A stretch of DNA of 64,000 nt, taken from assembly GCA_002504405.1 (NCBI GenBank), contig DARO01000007.1, positions 1 to 64,000 of the forward strand, given 5' to 3'. Numbering within the stretch: position 1 is the stretch's first letter; each line of letters begins with the position of its first letter. This DNA comes from Methanomassiliicoccaceae archaeon UBA71. GTDB lineage: Archaea; Thermoplasmatota; Thermoplasmata; Methanomassiliicoccales; Methanomethylophilaceae. This document shows positions 33,124-42,211 of the stretch, piece after piece. The notes beneath the pieces were generated by a model that did no database searches, had not been told where the DNA came from, and saw only the letters and a program-made list of their open reading frames with translations. A program made the translations under genes and the position numbers.

Positions 33124-34355
33124 GGATGAACGAGTATCAGAGGGACATGATTCTGGACCTCCTGTCCGGGATCAAGGCGCGCAGCCCCTTCTACGCGGAG
33201 AAGTTCAAGGATATAGACCTGGGCGGGGTCAGGACGCAGGAGGACTTCGAGAGGCTCCCCTTCACCGACAAGGGTGACCTGAGGGAGGCGTACCCGCTTG
33301 GGCTCGCCGCCGTCCCCCAGAAGGACATCGTGAGGATCCACTCCTCGTCCGGGACGACGGGCACACCGGTCATCATCCCCTACACCAGGAAGGATGTGGA
33401 GGACTGGGCGGTCATGTTCGAAAGGTGCTACCGCATGGCGGGAATCACCGAGAGGGACGTGATACACATAACCCCGGGTTACGGCCTCTGGACGGCCGGG
33501 ATCGGGTTCCAGGCCGGATGCGAGAGGCTTGGCGCGATGGCCGTCCCGATGGGTCCCGGGAACACGGAGAAGCAGCTCCGCATGATGGAGGACCTGAAGT
33601 CCACCGTGCTGTGCGCCACATCCTCGTACGCGCTCCTCCTGGCCGAGGAGGTCAAGAGGAGGGGTATGAAGGACAGGCTGTGCCTCAGGAAGGGCGTCAT
33701 CGGATCGGAGCGCTGGGGCGAGAAGATGCGCGATGAGATTGCGTCGGACCTAGGCGTCGAGTTCTACGACATCTACGGGCTCACCGAGATCTACGGTCCC
33801 GGCATCGGGATCAGCTGCGACTACCGCAACGGCATCCACATGTGGGACGACTACCTCTACTTCGAGATAGTCGACCCCAAGACCGGGGAGACAGTTCCCG
33901 ACGGGACCGTCGGCGAACTGGTCATCACCACCCTCAGGAAGGAGGGTGCCCCCCTGATCAGGTACCGTACACACGATCTCACGAGGATAATCCCCGGCGA
34001 GTGCCCCTGCGGTTCCAGGTTCCCCAGGATAGACATCATCGTCGGGCGCACGGACGACATGATCAAGGTGAAGGGGGTCAACATGTTCCCCGCGCAGTTC
34101 GACGAGGTCCTGAGCGAGATCGACGGGGCCAGCAGCGAGTACCAGGTCATGATAGACCACCTGATGGGCAAGGACGAGGTCACTGTGTACTTCGAGACCG
34201 CCCTGCCGGAGAGTGACCGCCCACGTCTCGAGCAGGAGCTCGTCCAGCGCATAAAGTCCAAGATGAACGTCACCGTCATCCCCCGGGCGGTGAGCGTCGG
34301 ATACCTCCCGAGGAGCGAGAAGAAGACCAACCGCATCTTCGACAACAGGTACTGA
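33120..34355 (+). CDS. Phenylacetate-CoA ligase-like enzyme (PaaK family)
   Basis: An adenylate-forming acyl-CoA ligase of 411 residues, close to PaaK length. Motifs: the phosphate loop SSSGTTGTPVIIPYT, YDIYGLTEIYGPG, and the hinge VGRTDDMIKVKGVNMFP. In methanogens such genes handle aryl acids (phenylacetate, indoleacetate); the true substrate is unknown. It overlaps a Sel1 gene upstream by 4 bases and is followed 1 base later by a phosphatase-like gene, so it belongs to the Sel1 operon. Confidence 0.88.
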   Translation: MRMNEYQRDMILDLLSGIKARSPFYAEKFKDIDLGGVRTQEDFERLPFTDKGDLREAYPLGLAAVPQKDIVRIHSSSGTTGTPVIIPYTRKDVEDWAVMFERCYRMAGITERDVIHITPGYGLWTAGIGFQAGCERLGAMAVPMGPGNTEKQLRMMEDLKSTVLCATSSYALLLAEEVKRRGMKDRLCLRKGVIGSERWGEKMRDEIASDLGVEFYDIYGLTEIYGPGIGISCDYRNGIHMWDDYLYFEIVDPKTGETVPDGTVGELVITTLRKEGAPLIRYRTHDLTRIIPGECPCGSRFPRIDIIVGRTDDMIKVKGVNMFPAQFDEVLSEIDGASSEYQVMIDHLMGKDEVTVYFETALPESDRPRLEQELVQRIKSKMNVTVIPRAVSVGYLPRSEKKTNRIFDNRY

Positions 34356-34356
34356 C

Positions 34357-35139
34357 ATGAGGGAGCTGGAGGTCCTCGAATCTGCGGTCAGGGAGGCTGC
34401 CGCGGCAGTCCTGGAAGGGGACCGGCGCGCGTCAGGAAAGTCGACCGACACCGGCGTCTACGACGTGGTCACAGCCCCCGATGTGGCTGCGGAGAAGGCT
34501 ATCATCGGGAGGATACTCGCGGAGTTTCCAGACGATCTCATCGTGTCTGAGGAGACCCGGCCGGGATCGGAAATGTCTGGCAGGGCTTGGGCGATCGATC
34601 CGATAGACGGGACCATGAACTACTCCCGCGGGATACCGTTCTACGGGATACAGGGCGTGTTCGCCGAAGACGGCGTCCCCAAGGCCTCGGCGATTTATCT
34701 GCCCGAGCAGGACGAGATGTTCACGGCCTCCGGGGACGGCGCGTTCCTCAACGGGGTGCGCATAGGGACTGCGGAAGCGAGGCCTTTGAGGGAGTGCATT
34801 CTGACCACCGGCGACTTCAGCCGCAGGTCGGAGGCCTTCAGGGATGCGCAGTCGGTCCTGCTCACGGAATGCAGGGATGTCGTTGCCAGGTTCAAGATGG
34901 TCGGCGCGGCCTGCGTCGACTTCGCCTACCTGGCTGCTGGGCGCACCGACGTCCACGTGAGGTTCGTCAACAAGGTGTGGGACTATCTGCCGGGGCTCTT
35001 CCTGGCGGAGTCCGCCGGAGCGGTCTACGACCGCCGCCTGATGGAGGAGAAGAGGCTCCTGGTGCTGTGCTCCTGCGCGGAGGTCCTCGACGAGGCGTCG
35101 AAGAAGATATCCCCGGTGCTCAGCGGGCTCCTCCGATGA
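34357..35139 (+). CDS. Inositol monophosphatase-family protein (IMPase/FBPase-like)
   Basis: Metal-dependent sugar-phosphate phosphatase fold, 260 residues. The metal site motif WAIDPIDGTMNYSRG is intact, and VSEET lies upstream as expected. The second signature (usually WDxAAG) appears as VWDYLPGLFLAESAGA with Asp kept. In archaea these act on inositol phosphate or fructose-1,6-bisphosphate. The start is 1 base after paaK; the 3' end overlaps the converging rfcS gene by 20 bases. Confidence 0.85.
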   Translation: MRELEVLESAVREAAAAVLEGDRRASGKSTDTGVYDVVTAPDVAAEKAIIGRILAEFPDDLIVSEETRPGSEMSGRAWAIDPIDGTMNYSRGIPFYGIQGVFAEDGVPKASAIYLPEQDEMFTASGDGAFLNGVRIGTAEARPLRECILTTGDFSRRSEAFRDAQSVLLTECRDVVARFKMVGAACVDFAYLAAGRTDVHVRFVNKVWDYLPGLFLAESAGAVYDRRLMEEKRLLVLCSCAEVLDEASKKISPVLSGLLR

Positions 35140-36076
35140 GAGCCATGTGCGCGAGCAGGGACTCCAGCTGTATCCTGTCGTTGCTGCCCTCCACTATCCT
35201 GAACTCTATCTCGCCGGTCTTCTCTATGAGCTTGACCTTGTCGCGATCGGAGATCCCCAGCCCGAAGATGCTGGAGTGGATCTGCTTTATGACGTCCTGG
35301 CCGGAGAGGCCGTAGGTCACGATCGCCTCGTCCAGCATGTCCCTGGCCTTCAGGAAGTTGCCGGAGAGGGCCGTTTCCATCATGGTCTTCATGGTGTCCG
35401 GGTTGACCATGCCGGCCGTCTGGTAGACCAGGTCGATGTCGACCTTCTTCCCGAGGGAAGCCGCGACCTGAAGCGAGTTGACGGCGCGCCTCATGTCGCC
35501 GCGGGCGATCATCACGAGGCCGTCCAGGGCGTCCTCGTCTATATCGACATTCTCCTTTTCGACGATCATGCCGAGGTAGTCGCGGAGGTCCCTGTCGTCC
35601 AGCGGCCTGAATTTGAAGACCGCGCACCTGGACTGGATGGGGTCGATGATCTTCGATGAGTAGTTGCAAGACAGGATGAAGCGGCATATGGAGGAGTACT
35701 TCTCCATGGTCCTTCTCAGGGCCGCCTGGGCGTCGTTGGTCAGGGCATCCGCCTCGTCCATGAACATGATCTTGAATTCGGCACCTCCCAGGGGGGCGGT
35801 CCTCGCGTACTCCTTGATCTTTCCGCGGACGACCTCGATGCCCCTCTCGTCCGAGGCGTTGAGCTCGATGAAGTTCCCCTTCCACTCGTCCCCGAACATG
35901 CCCTTCGCCAGTGCTAGTGAGCATGTCGTCTTCCCCGTGCCCGCAGGGCCGGTGAAAAGCAGGTGAGGCATGCTTCTGGAGCGGACGTAGGCCTCAAGCC
36001 TCTCGGTCACGTGCTTCTGCCCGACGACCTCCTCGAGCGTCTTGGGCCTATATTTCTCCGTCCAGATATCGTTCAT
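35120..36076 (-). CDS. rfcS: Replication factor C small subunit
   Basis: Clamp loader subunit that opens the PCNA ring. 318 residues from ATG 36076: MNDIWTEKYRPKTLEEVVGQ opening, Walker A GPAGTGKTT, Walker B IMFMDEADAL, SRC motif (IQSRCAVF) and sensor-2 GDMRRAVNSL. The GTG at 36100 is possible but less likely, because the TATA-like TTATAT near 36107 would start transcription near 36081. The gene ends 20 bases inside the opposing phosphatase gene. The large subunit is not in the window. Confidence 0.95.
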   Translation of the reverse strand: MNDIWTEKYRPKTLEEVVGQKHVTERLEAYVRSRSMPHLLFTGPAGTGKTTCSLALAKGMFGDEWKGNFIELNASDERGIEVVRGKIKEYARTAPLGGAEFKIMFMDEADALTNDAQAALRRTMEKYSSICRFILSCNYSSKIIDPIQSRCAVFKFRPLDDRDLRDYLGMIVEKENVDIDEDALDGLVMIARGDMRRAVNSLQVAASLGKKVDIDLVYQTAGMVNPDTMKTMMETALSGNFLKARDMLDEAIVTYGLSGQDVIKQIHSSIFGLGISDRDKVKLIEKTGEIEFRIVEGSNDRIQLESLLAHMALIGGAR

Positions 36077-36180
36077 GGGAACCAGACGGGTCAACGCCAC
36101 AGGACGATATAACGGTTGGGGGATGCGCCTTCAGCGCCTCATCCGAGAATTGTTAAATAAATCTAATCAATCTCCGCGGC

Positions 36181-37587
36181 ATGGATTACGCTCTGCAGGA
36201 CAGGCACAAGCAATTGATGCTGCTGACGGTCGTGGCGATGTCCCTGTTTCTCGACGGGCTAGACGGGACGATTGTGAACGTGGTGCTGCCCGAGATCGCC
36301 ATGAGCTTCGGCACCGACACCGGCGGGACGTCCTGGGTCGTCACCGTGTACTTCCTGATGATGGCAGGGCTGATTCTGATCTTCGGCAAGATCGCGGACG
36401 GAGGGGCCATCAAGAGGGTCTTCACCTGGGGCCTCCTCGTGTTCTCGTTCAGCTCCCTCGCCTGCGGCCTGTCGGAATCCCTGGGAATGCTCCTGGTCTT
36501 CAGGGCCGCCCAGGGCATAGGGGCAGCCATGCTGGCAGTGTCCGCCTTCATGCTGTGCGTCAAGTACCTCCCGAAGAGGATGGCCGCCTTCGCGCTCTCG
36601 GTGAGCGTGCTCGGGACATCCATCGGGGCGGCGATGGGGCCAGTGCTCGGAGGGGTCCTAGCCGGGATGGCATCCTGGCACTGGGTGTTCTTCATAAATG
36701 TGCCAGTCGGCCTGGTCGCAGTCGCCCTCGCGCACTACGCGATCCCGGCGGACGGCGGGTTCACGGGCAAGGGGTTCGATCTGAAAGGGGCGGTGCTGCT
36801 CTTCATCAGCCTCGTATCCGGGCTGTACGTGCTGGAGTCTTCTCCCGGAAACGGGTTCGACGAGCTGTCCCTGGTATGCGTCGCGGTGTTCGTGGTGTGC
36901 TTCTCCCTGTTCGTCAGGAACGAGCTCAGGGTGGCTGACCCGCTGCTGAAGCTGTCCCTGTTCAGGTATCGCAGGCTCATCGCCGCCATAGTCGTGATGG
37001 TGATAATGAACATGTGCTACATGGGCTGCCTGTACCTCCTGCCGTTCTATCTGGACATCGGCATGGGCCTCGATTCGGTGCAGTCTGGGATGTATCTTCT
37101 GATCCCGGCGGCGAGCACGCTGGTGTTCTGCCTGTGGGTCGGGAAGCTCGCGGACAGGATCGGCAACAGGCCTTTCGTCATAGTCGCCTGCATCGTGATG
37201 TTGGCCGCCATGGTCCTGTTCTCGCTCATCGATTCGGTGGAAGGCAGATGGATCCTCGTCTCCGGCCTCGTGTGCATGGGGGTGATGTGGGGGATCGGAG
37301 GTGGACCGGTGGGCAGCAGGATGCTCGAGAACCTGCCGGACGAGGACCGCCCGTCCGGTTCCTCCATCCTATCCTTCATAATATACTTCGGATGCGCGGC
37401 GGGCACCGCGCTGTTCGCAGGGCTGTTCGGACTCGGATCCGGGTCCACCGGCCAGTCGATCTCCGACCTGTCGGCTGACGTGTTCATAGAAGGGTTCTGC
37501 TTCTCCATGGTCGTGGGAGCCGTTCTCTCCCTGATCGCCCTCGTCCTTTCATGGGCGGTCAACGAAAGGAGGCCTCTGGATGGATGA
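36181..37587 (+). CDS. MFS drug exporter, DHA2 (EmrB/QacA) type
   Basis: Proton-driven efflux protein of 468 residues with about 14 membrane helices. Early segment LDGLDGTIVNVVLPEIAMSFG with the DGT(I/V)VNVALP signature, plus RAAQGIGAAML and WHWVFFINVPVG of the DHA2 group. TATA-like TTAAATAAA about 26 bases before the ATG. It overlaps the next gene, a MarR regulator, by 8 bases. Confidence 0.92.
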   Translation: MDYALQDRHKQLMLLTVVAMSLFLDGLDGTIVNVVLPEIAMSFGTDTGGTSWVVTVYFLMMAGLILIFGKIADGGAIKRVFTWGLLVFSFSSLACGLSESLGMLLVFRAAQGIGAAMLAVSAFMLCVKYLPKRMAAFALSVSVLGTSIGAAMGPVLGGVLAGMASWHWVFFINVPVGLVAVALAHYAIPADGGFTGKGFDLKGAVLLFISLVSGLYVLESSPGNGFDELSLVCVAVFVVCFSLFVRNELRVADPLLKLSLFRYRRLIAAIVVMVIMNMCYMGCLYLLPFYLDIGMGLDSVQSGMYLLIPAASTLVFCLWVGKLADRIGNRPFVIVACIVMLAAMVLFSLIDSVEGRWILVSGLVCMGVMWGIGGGPVGSRMLENLPDEDRPSGSSILSFIIYFGCAAGTALFAGLFGLGSGSTGQSISDLSADVFIEGFCFSMVVGAVLSLIALVLSWAVNERRPLDG

Positions 37588-38041
37588 GGAAAGGCTGAGG
37601 CGGTCCGTGGATCGCTACTACATGAGCATGTCCGTGCAGGAACTCAGACAGTCGGACTCGTTCCCCGGTGCCTCCAGGCTCCCGTACAACACCGTCCTCT
37701 ACCTGGATCTCATATACTTCCACCCCGGGTGCACGGTCTCACGTCTAGCCGAGATCCTGGGTGTTACGAAGGCGACCGTGACCATGACGGTGAACCGCCT
37801 GGAGGCCAAGGGCCTGGTGGTCAGGGAGCGCAGCGGCGAGGACGGGAGGGTGCGCAACCTCCGTCTCTCGGACGAGCTAGAATCGGAGTACCGCTCATAC
37901 GGGAGGGCTGCCTCCGTTATGGTCTCGCGGATGCTCGAGCGCTTCGGTACGGACGACGTCGAGCTGTTCTGCTCAATGCTGGACTACGCATCGGATGTGC
38001 TCGAGGGGCTGGAAGCGGACGGTCTCGGGAAGATGCAGTGA
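37580..38041 (+). CDS. MarR-family transcriptional regulator
   Basis: 153 residues with a winged helix domain (CTVSRLAEILGVTKATVTMTVNRLEAKGLVVRERSGEDGRVRNLRLS), the MarR pattern including the DxRxxxLxL wing. Overlap of 8 bases with the exporter suggests that it controls that exporter in response to a toxic small molecule. Confidence 0.88.
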   Translation: MDEERLRRSVDRYYMSMSVQELRQSDSFPGASRLPYNTVLYLDLIYFHPGCTVSRLAEILGVTKATVTMTVNRLEAKGLVVRERSGEDGRVRNLRLSDELESEYRSYGRAASVMVSRMLERFGTDDVELFCSMLDYASDVLEGLEADGLGKMQ

Positions 38042-38146
38042 CAGACGCATTGCTCAGCAATCCTCTCGGAGACGTCCGGCGGAGGGGCATACGACGGTGC
38101 GTGAACGACCAAAAGGATGTTATCCCCCGGCGCCATCCCATTCGTC

Positions 38147-39109
38147 ATGAAGATAAGAGAGGCCTACGAGCTGGCGATTAGGACGGGCATGTCCGCGGAC
38201 CCACGTCCGCAGGACGAGGTACAGAAGGTCCTGGACGATGCCAAGGAGGCCTACGACAAGCTCCCAGATGACAGGAAGGATCTGTTCGACGGCGAGCGTT
38301 TCTGGAATCCTTACGCGGACTCCCGCTTCTCATGGGGATCGGACGAATTCGGCGACATGGAGGCGGAGCGCTTCATGTGGGGGGTTGACATCGGGCCCGC
38401 CGAAGTCATACTCGCCGACAGGCTCAGGGAGAAGGGCGAGCCTGTGGACGCCATCGTCGCGCACCATCCCATCGGCACCGCCCGCACATGCTTCCCGGAG
38501 GTCATGTGGATGCAGACCGACATGTACGGGGAGGCCGGCGTACCGATCAACGTGGCCGAGGGGCTCATGCGCACCCGCATGGACGAGGTCCTCAGGGGCG
38601 TCATGGGCTCGAACTACAACCAGGGCGTGGATGCGGCGAGGCTCCTGGGGATCCCGCTCTTCAACGTCCACTCCCCTGCCGACAACATGGTCCAGAGGTA
38701 CATGACCGAGATGTTCGAGAGGGCCCAGCCCAGGACCCTGGGGGACATCATCGACACCCTGTACACGGAGCCAGAGTTCAGGGAGGCGGCCAGGTACAAC
38801 AGCCCGCCCAAGATCATGGTGGGGTCCAAGGGCTCCCGCTGCGGGAAGGTGGTCTGCAAGATGACCGGGGGGACCTCCGGCCCCAAGGAGATCTACGAGA
38901 AGTTCGCCCAGGCCGGCGTGGGGACCGTGGTCGGCATGCACTTCCCCGAGAGCCACATCGAGGAGGCCAAGAAGAACAACGTGAACATAGTCATCTCGGG
39001 CCACATGTCCTCGGATTCCCTCGGGATCAACCTTATCTGCGACGTGTGGGAGAGGCACGGGATAGATGTCCTCCCATGCTCCGGATTCATGCGCTACAGC
39101 AGGAACTGA
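38147..39109 (+). CDS. Nif3-like dinuclear metal protein
   Basis: About 320 residues resembling the NIF3/DUF34 family, with FMWGVDIGPAEV, VDAIVAHHPIG (metal His pair), YNQGVDAARLLGIPLFNVHSPADNM and VNIVISGHMSSDSLGINL in the family order. The role of this family is not settled (metal-dependent hydrolase-like). I use ATG 38147; ATG 38117 in frame would add ten residues. It lies 1 base before cdc6. Confidence 0.8.
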   Translation: MKIREAYELAIRTGMSADPRPQDEVQKVLDDAKEAYDKLPDDRKDLFDGERFWNPYADSRFSWGSDEFGDMEAERFMWGVDIGPAEVILADRLREKGEPVDAIVAHHPIGTARTCFPEVMWMQTDMYGEAGVPINVAEGLMRTRMDEVLRGVMGSNYNQGVDAARLLGIPLFNVHSPADNMVQRYMTEMFERAQPRTLGDIIDTLYTEPEFREAARYNSPPKIMVGSKGSRCGKVVCKMTGGTSGPKEIYEKFAQAGVGTVVGMHFPESHIEEAKKNNVNIVISGHMSSDSLGINLICDVWERHGIDVLPCSGFMRYSRN

Positions 39110-39110
39110 C

Positions 39111-40283
39111 ATGTTCGAGAGGGCTTCCAGCATCATCCGCGACGGGTCCGTTCTGGACTACTCATACGTTCCCCAGGTCCTGGTCCGCAGGGATGAGCAG
39201 ATGGGCAGGCTGGAGACCCTCTTCAGGCCGCTGGCGGAGTCCGGCAGGCCATGCACCGCGTTCCTGACCGGAGGGGTTGGGACCGGGAAGACGGTGACTG
39301 CCAGGAGGTTCTGTGCGGACATGGCAGAGCACATGGCAGGGGCCGGGAGGCCGGTGGACACCATCCTGATCAACTGCCGCAACATCTCCGAGGGCGGGGC
39401 CCTCCTGCAGATAATCAGGCACTTCGACAGGGGATTCCCCGACAGGGGGTTCTCTGCGGAGGAGATGGCCCGCGTCATGGCAACCCATCTGGCGTCCAAC
39501 AGCCGCAGCATCGTCGTGATCCTAGACGAGGTGGATGTCCTCCTGAAGAAGGGGCAGTCCGACCTCGTATACCAGCTTACGCGCCCTTCGACGGAGCACG
39601 CCGCGCCGGTGTCGCTCATCATGATCTCGCAGGTCTCCCTGGGATCCCTCGTGGACGAGGCGTCACTGTCCACGTTCCGCAGATCGAACACCGTTCGCTT
39701 CGACAGGTACACGAAGGAGGAGCTGAGGGAGATCGTGGCTCAGAGGGCGGAACAGGCCCTCTACCCGGGAAGGATCGGCGAAGACTCCCTCGATCTGATC
39801 GCCGAGCAGGCATCGGATTACGGTGATGCGAGGATGGCCATAGAGCTCCTCGACCGTGCGGCCAACATCGCCGAGGAGGATTCCGAGGGAGAGGTGACTG
39901 TGGAGCACGTACGGGCTGCCAAGGCGATGACCTACAGCTCCGTCTCCGAGCTGAAGCTCAGGACTCTGGACATCAACCGCAAGGCCGTCCTGCTGGCTGT
40001 GGCGAGGGCGATGAAGGGGAACCTGTCCATAACATCCAATTCTGCGGAGAAGACGTACGCCGTCGTCTGCGAGGAGTACGGAGTCCCTGTGCGCAAGCAC
40101 ACGCAGTACTGGACGTACCTCCAGGACCTCGATCGGAACGGATTCGTCAAGGTCACCGTGGTCAACGACAGCACCGGGAGGTGGGCAAGCGTCTCGCTCC
40201 CGGACATACCGTCCAAGGTTCTCGCGGAGAAGATGGAGCAGCTCATCGAGGAGGATCTGGAGGAGGCGTCCGATGAAGTGTGA
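39111..40283 (+). CDS. cdc6: Orc1/Cdc6 replication initiator
   Basis: 390 residues: AAA+ domain with Walker A GGVGTGKTVT, Walker B VVILDEVDVLL, sensor-2-like GDARMAIELLDRAANIAEE, and a C-terminal winged helix (LLAVARAMKGNLSITSNSAEKTYAVVCEEYG). It marks origins and loads MCM. ATG 39111 comes 1 base after nif3, and the gene overlaps the tRNA-thiolation gene by 11 bases, so there is no intergenic room for an origin here. The N-terminal RDE matches the LVRRDEQ(M) pattern of the family. Confidence 0.92.
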   Translation: MFERASSIIRDGSVLDYSYVPQVLVRRDEQMGRLETLFRPLAESGRPCTAFLTGGVGTGKTVTARRFCADMAEHMAGAGRPVDTILINCRNISEGGALLQIIRHFDRGFPDRGFSAEEMARVMATHLASNSRSIVVILDEVDVLLKKGQSDLVYQLTRPSTEHAAPVSLIMISQVSLGSLVDEASLSTFRRSNTVRFDRYTKEELREIVAQRAEQALYPGRIGEDSLDLIAEQASDYGDARMAIELLDRAANIAEEDSEGEVTVEHVRAAKAMTYSSVSELKLRTLDINRKAVLLAVARAMKGNLSITSNSAEKTYAVVCEEYGVPVRKHTQYWTYLQDLDRNGFVKVTVVNDSTGRWASVSLPDIPSKVLAEKMEQLIEEDLEEASDEV

Positions 40284-41196
40284 TCTCTGCGGGCGCGATG
40301 CGGTGACGTTCATCAGGTACAACGGGACGCATCTGTGCGATCAGCATTTCATGCGCTACGTCGACCGTAGGGTCAAGCGTGAGATCCGCAAGCAGATAGA
40401 TGTGAGGGCAGGCGACAAGATAGCCGTGGCGGTGTCCGGAGGCAAGGACAGCATGGTCGCCCTGAAGATGGTCTCGTCCGTGTTCGGTCCTCGCAACGGG
40501 GTGGAGGTCCATGCGATAACCATCGATGAGGGCATCGAGGGGTACCGTCCGCCCAGTGTCGATATAGTCCGCCGGTTCTGCGAGGCGTCGGGAGTGCATT
40601 TCCACCTGAGGTCCTTCAGCGAGCTCGGCGTTTCCATGGATGAGATAGCCCCTGTTTCCGGAGATTCCAGCCCGTGCACCTACTGCGGGGTGTTCCGCAG
40701 GAGGCTGATGAACGACGAGGCGAGGAAGATAGGCGCCAGATGGCTGGCGACCGGACATAACCTCGACGACATGGCCCAGTCCGTGATGATGAACTTCGTC
40801 CGCGGCGACGTCGAGAGGCTGGCGAGGATGGGGCCGCACGAGCGGGTACAGCCGGGACTGGTGCCCAGGTTCCTACCCCTCCGCCTCATTCCCGAGAAGG
40901 AGTCCCTGCTCTACGCGCTGGTCTCCGGACTGGAGTTCTGGGACGGGGTCTGCCCGTACTGGGAGGCGGCCCTCAGGAACCAGTACAGGGACCTGGTGGA
41001 CAGTCTTGAAGACCGGTCCCCCGGTGCGAGGTTCAGCATAATGTCCTCTTTCGACACCCTCCGCCCGATGCTCCACAGGGAGTACTCGCAGTCCACCCTG
41101 CATCCGTGCCCAGGATGCGGGGAGCCCACTGTGGGCGACAGCTGCAAGTCCTGCCAGCTGCTCTCGAAGGCATTGGCGGCGATCAGAAATCTCTGA
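40273..41196 (+). CDS. tRNA 2-thiolation protein (TtuA/NcsA/CTU1 family)
   Basis: PP-loop ATPase that thiolates a tRNA uridine. 307 residues; N-terminal zinc pair CDLCGRDAV and CDQHF, PP-loop AVAVSGGKDSMVALK, catalytic CxxC SPCTYCGVFRRR, TGHNLDDMAQ, and a C-terminal zinc finger CPGCGEPTVGDSCKSCQ. The first zinc pair and the order of motifs fit the archaeal NcsA group. It converges on a radical SAM gene with a 14-base overlap. Confidence 0.9.
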   Translation: MKCDLCGRDAVTFIRYNGTHLCDQHFMRYVDRRVKREIRKQIDVRAGDKIAVAVSGGKDSMVALKMVSSVFGPRNGVEVHAITIDEGIEGYRPPSVDIVRRFCEASGVHFHLRSFSELGVSMDEIAPVSGDSSPCTYCGVFRRRLMNDEARKIGARWLATGHNLDDMAQSVMMNFVRGDVERLARMGPHERVQPGLVPRFLPLRLIPEKESLLYALVSGLEFWDGVCPYWEAALRNQYRDLVDSLEDRSPGARFSIMSSFDTLRPMLHREYSQSTLHPCPGCGEPTVGDSCKSCQLLSKALAAIRNL

Positions 41197-42211
41197 ACGG
41201 GACGAGGTCGCAGCATCCGCATTCCAGGCACATGGTCCTGGCGTCCTCGGTCGTCAGCCCGTGCCTCTTCATTATGGACTTCTGCATCTCGGCCAGCTTC
41301 ATGGCCCTCTCAGGTGTGATGGCGGCCCCTGCGACACCGGCCTCTCCCATCCTCTCCATGTTTATGGGGCTGATGCGGACCGCTCTGAGAACCGGGACTG
41401 CGCCGATCCTGCACAGCCTCTCCAGGGCTATGTCGATGTCCACGTCCGTCTCGCCCATGCCGTATATCAGGTTGGACGACACGTTGCCCCTGCCGAAGAC
41501 CTCGACCGCCTCCTTCAGCCTGTCCCAGGCGTCGTCGTAGTTCAGGTCCGGGCAGACCCTCGAATAAACGTCGGGGCGGGCGCATTGGACGTTGATCTTG
41601 ATCTCTGTGGCCCCCGCGTCCCTGAGCATGCGGATCTGGTCGGCGGACGAGACGTACGGCTCCACACCGATCGGCATATCCGGGTACTTCTCCCTGACCC
41701 TGCCGACTATGTCGATGAATCTCCCGACAGTCTCCTCGACGCTCCCGACGACGCCGCTCGTGAAGCTGACGGCCCTGACCTCATGCGATTTCATGGACTC
41801 CTCGAGCATCGACATGATCGTATCGGAGTCGAGGTGCTTGTCCTCGGAGGGATCCAGAAGGGGGGAGGCGCAGAAGGCGCAGCGGAACATGCAGCGCGGG
41901 TCTATGTCGAAGAACGCCTGCTGGGGGCAGTGGCGGACCACGGGCTCGAAGTCTATGTTCTTGATGAACGGCTTGCCGTGCCTGGTCAGGGAGAGCCTCC
42001 CGCGCTTGCCTATGACCAGTTGGAACTCCGCCTCGTCATAGGTCACGGGCTTCTTGACCCTGTACTTCCCGAACCTGAAGACTGCGGATCCCGACCCGGC
42101 TCCCGGTCCGGCCGTGGAGCGGGACACCCTGCCTGGAGGGGTGTAGCCGTCGGGGAGCTGGACCGCTCCCCCCAGTATCAGGATGGTCTTCCTCCTCAGA
42201 TTCTCTTCCAT
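41183..42211 (-). CDS. Radical SAM protein, function unknown
   Basis: 342 residues with the radical SAM motif CMFRCAFCA (C-x3-C-x2-C) and following SAM-binding segments (VSFTSGVVGSVEE, VEPYVSSADQIR, EIKINVQCARPD). The C-terminus carries further cysteines (TMCLECGCCDL) that could hold another iron-sulfur cluster. An N-terminal domain of about 90 residues precedes the motif. ATG 42211 is used, overlapping the cysS end by 16 bases; the open frame upstream of it lies inside cysS. I do not know the substrate; a tRNA or cofactor modification role is possible. Confidence 0.75.
   Translation of the reverse strand: MEENLRRKTILILGGAVQLPDGYTPPGRVSRSTAGPGAGSGSAVFRFGKYRVKKPVTYDEAEFQLVIGKRGRLSLTRHGKPFIKNIDFEPVVRHCPQQAFFDIDPRCMFRCAFCASPLLDPSEDKHLDSDTIMSMLEESMKSHEVRAVSFTSGVVGSVEETVGRFIDIVGRVREKYPDMPIGVEPYVSSADQIRMLRDAGATEIKINVQCARPDVYSRVCPDLNYDDAWDRLKEAVEVFGRGNVSSNLIYGMGETDVDIDIALERLCRIGAVPVLRAVRISPINMERMGEAGVAGAAITPERAMKLAEMQKSIMKRHGLTTEDARTMCLECGCCDLVPFRDF

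Noticed and set aside
39000..40300. Replication origin with ORB elements near cdc6
   Set aside because: No intergenic space and no ORB-like repeated element noticed.
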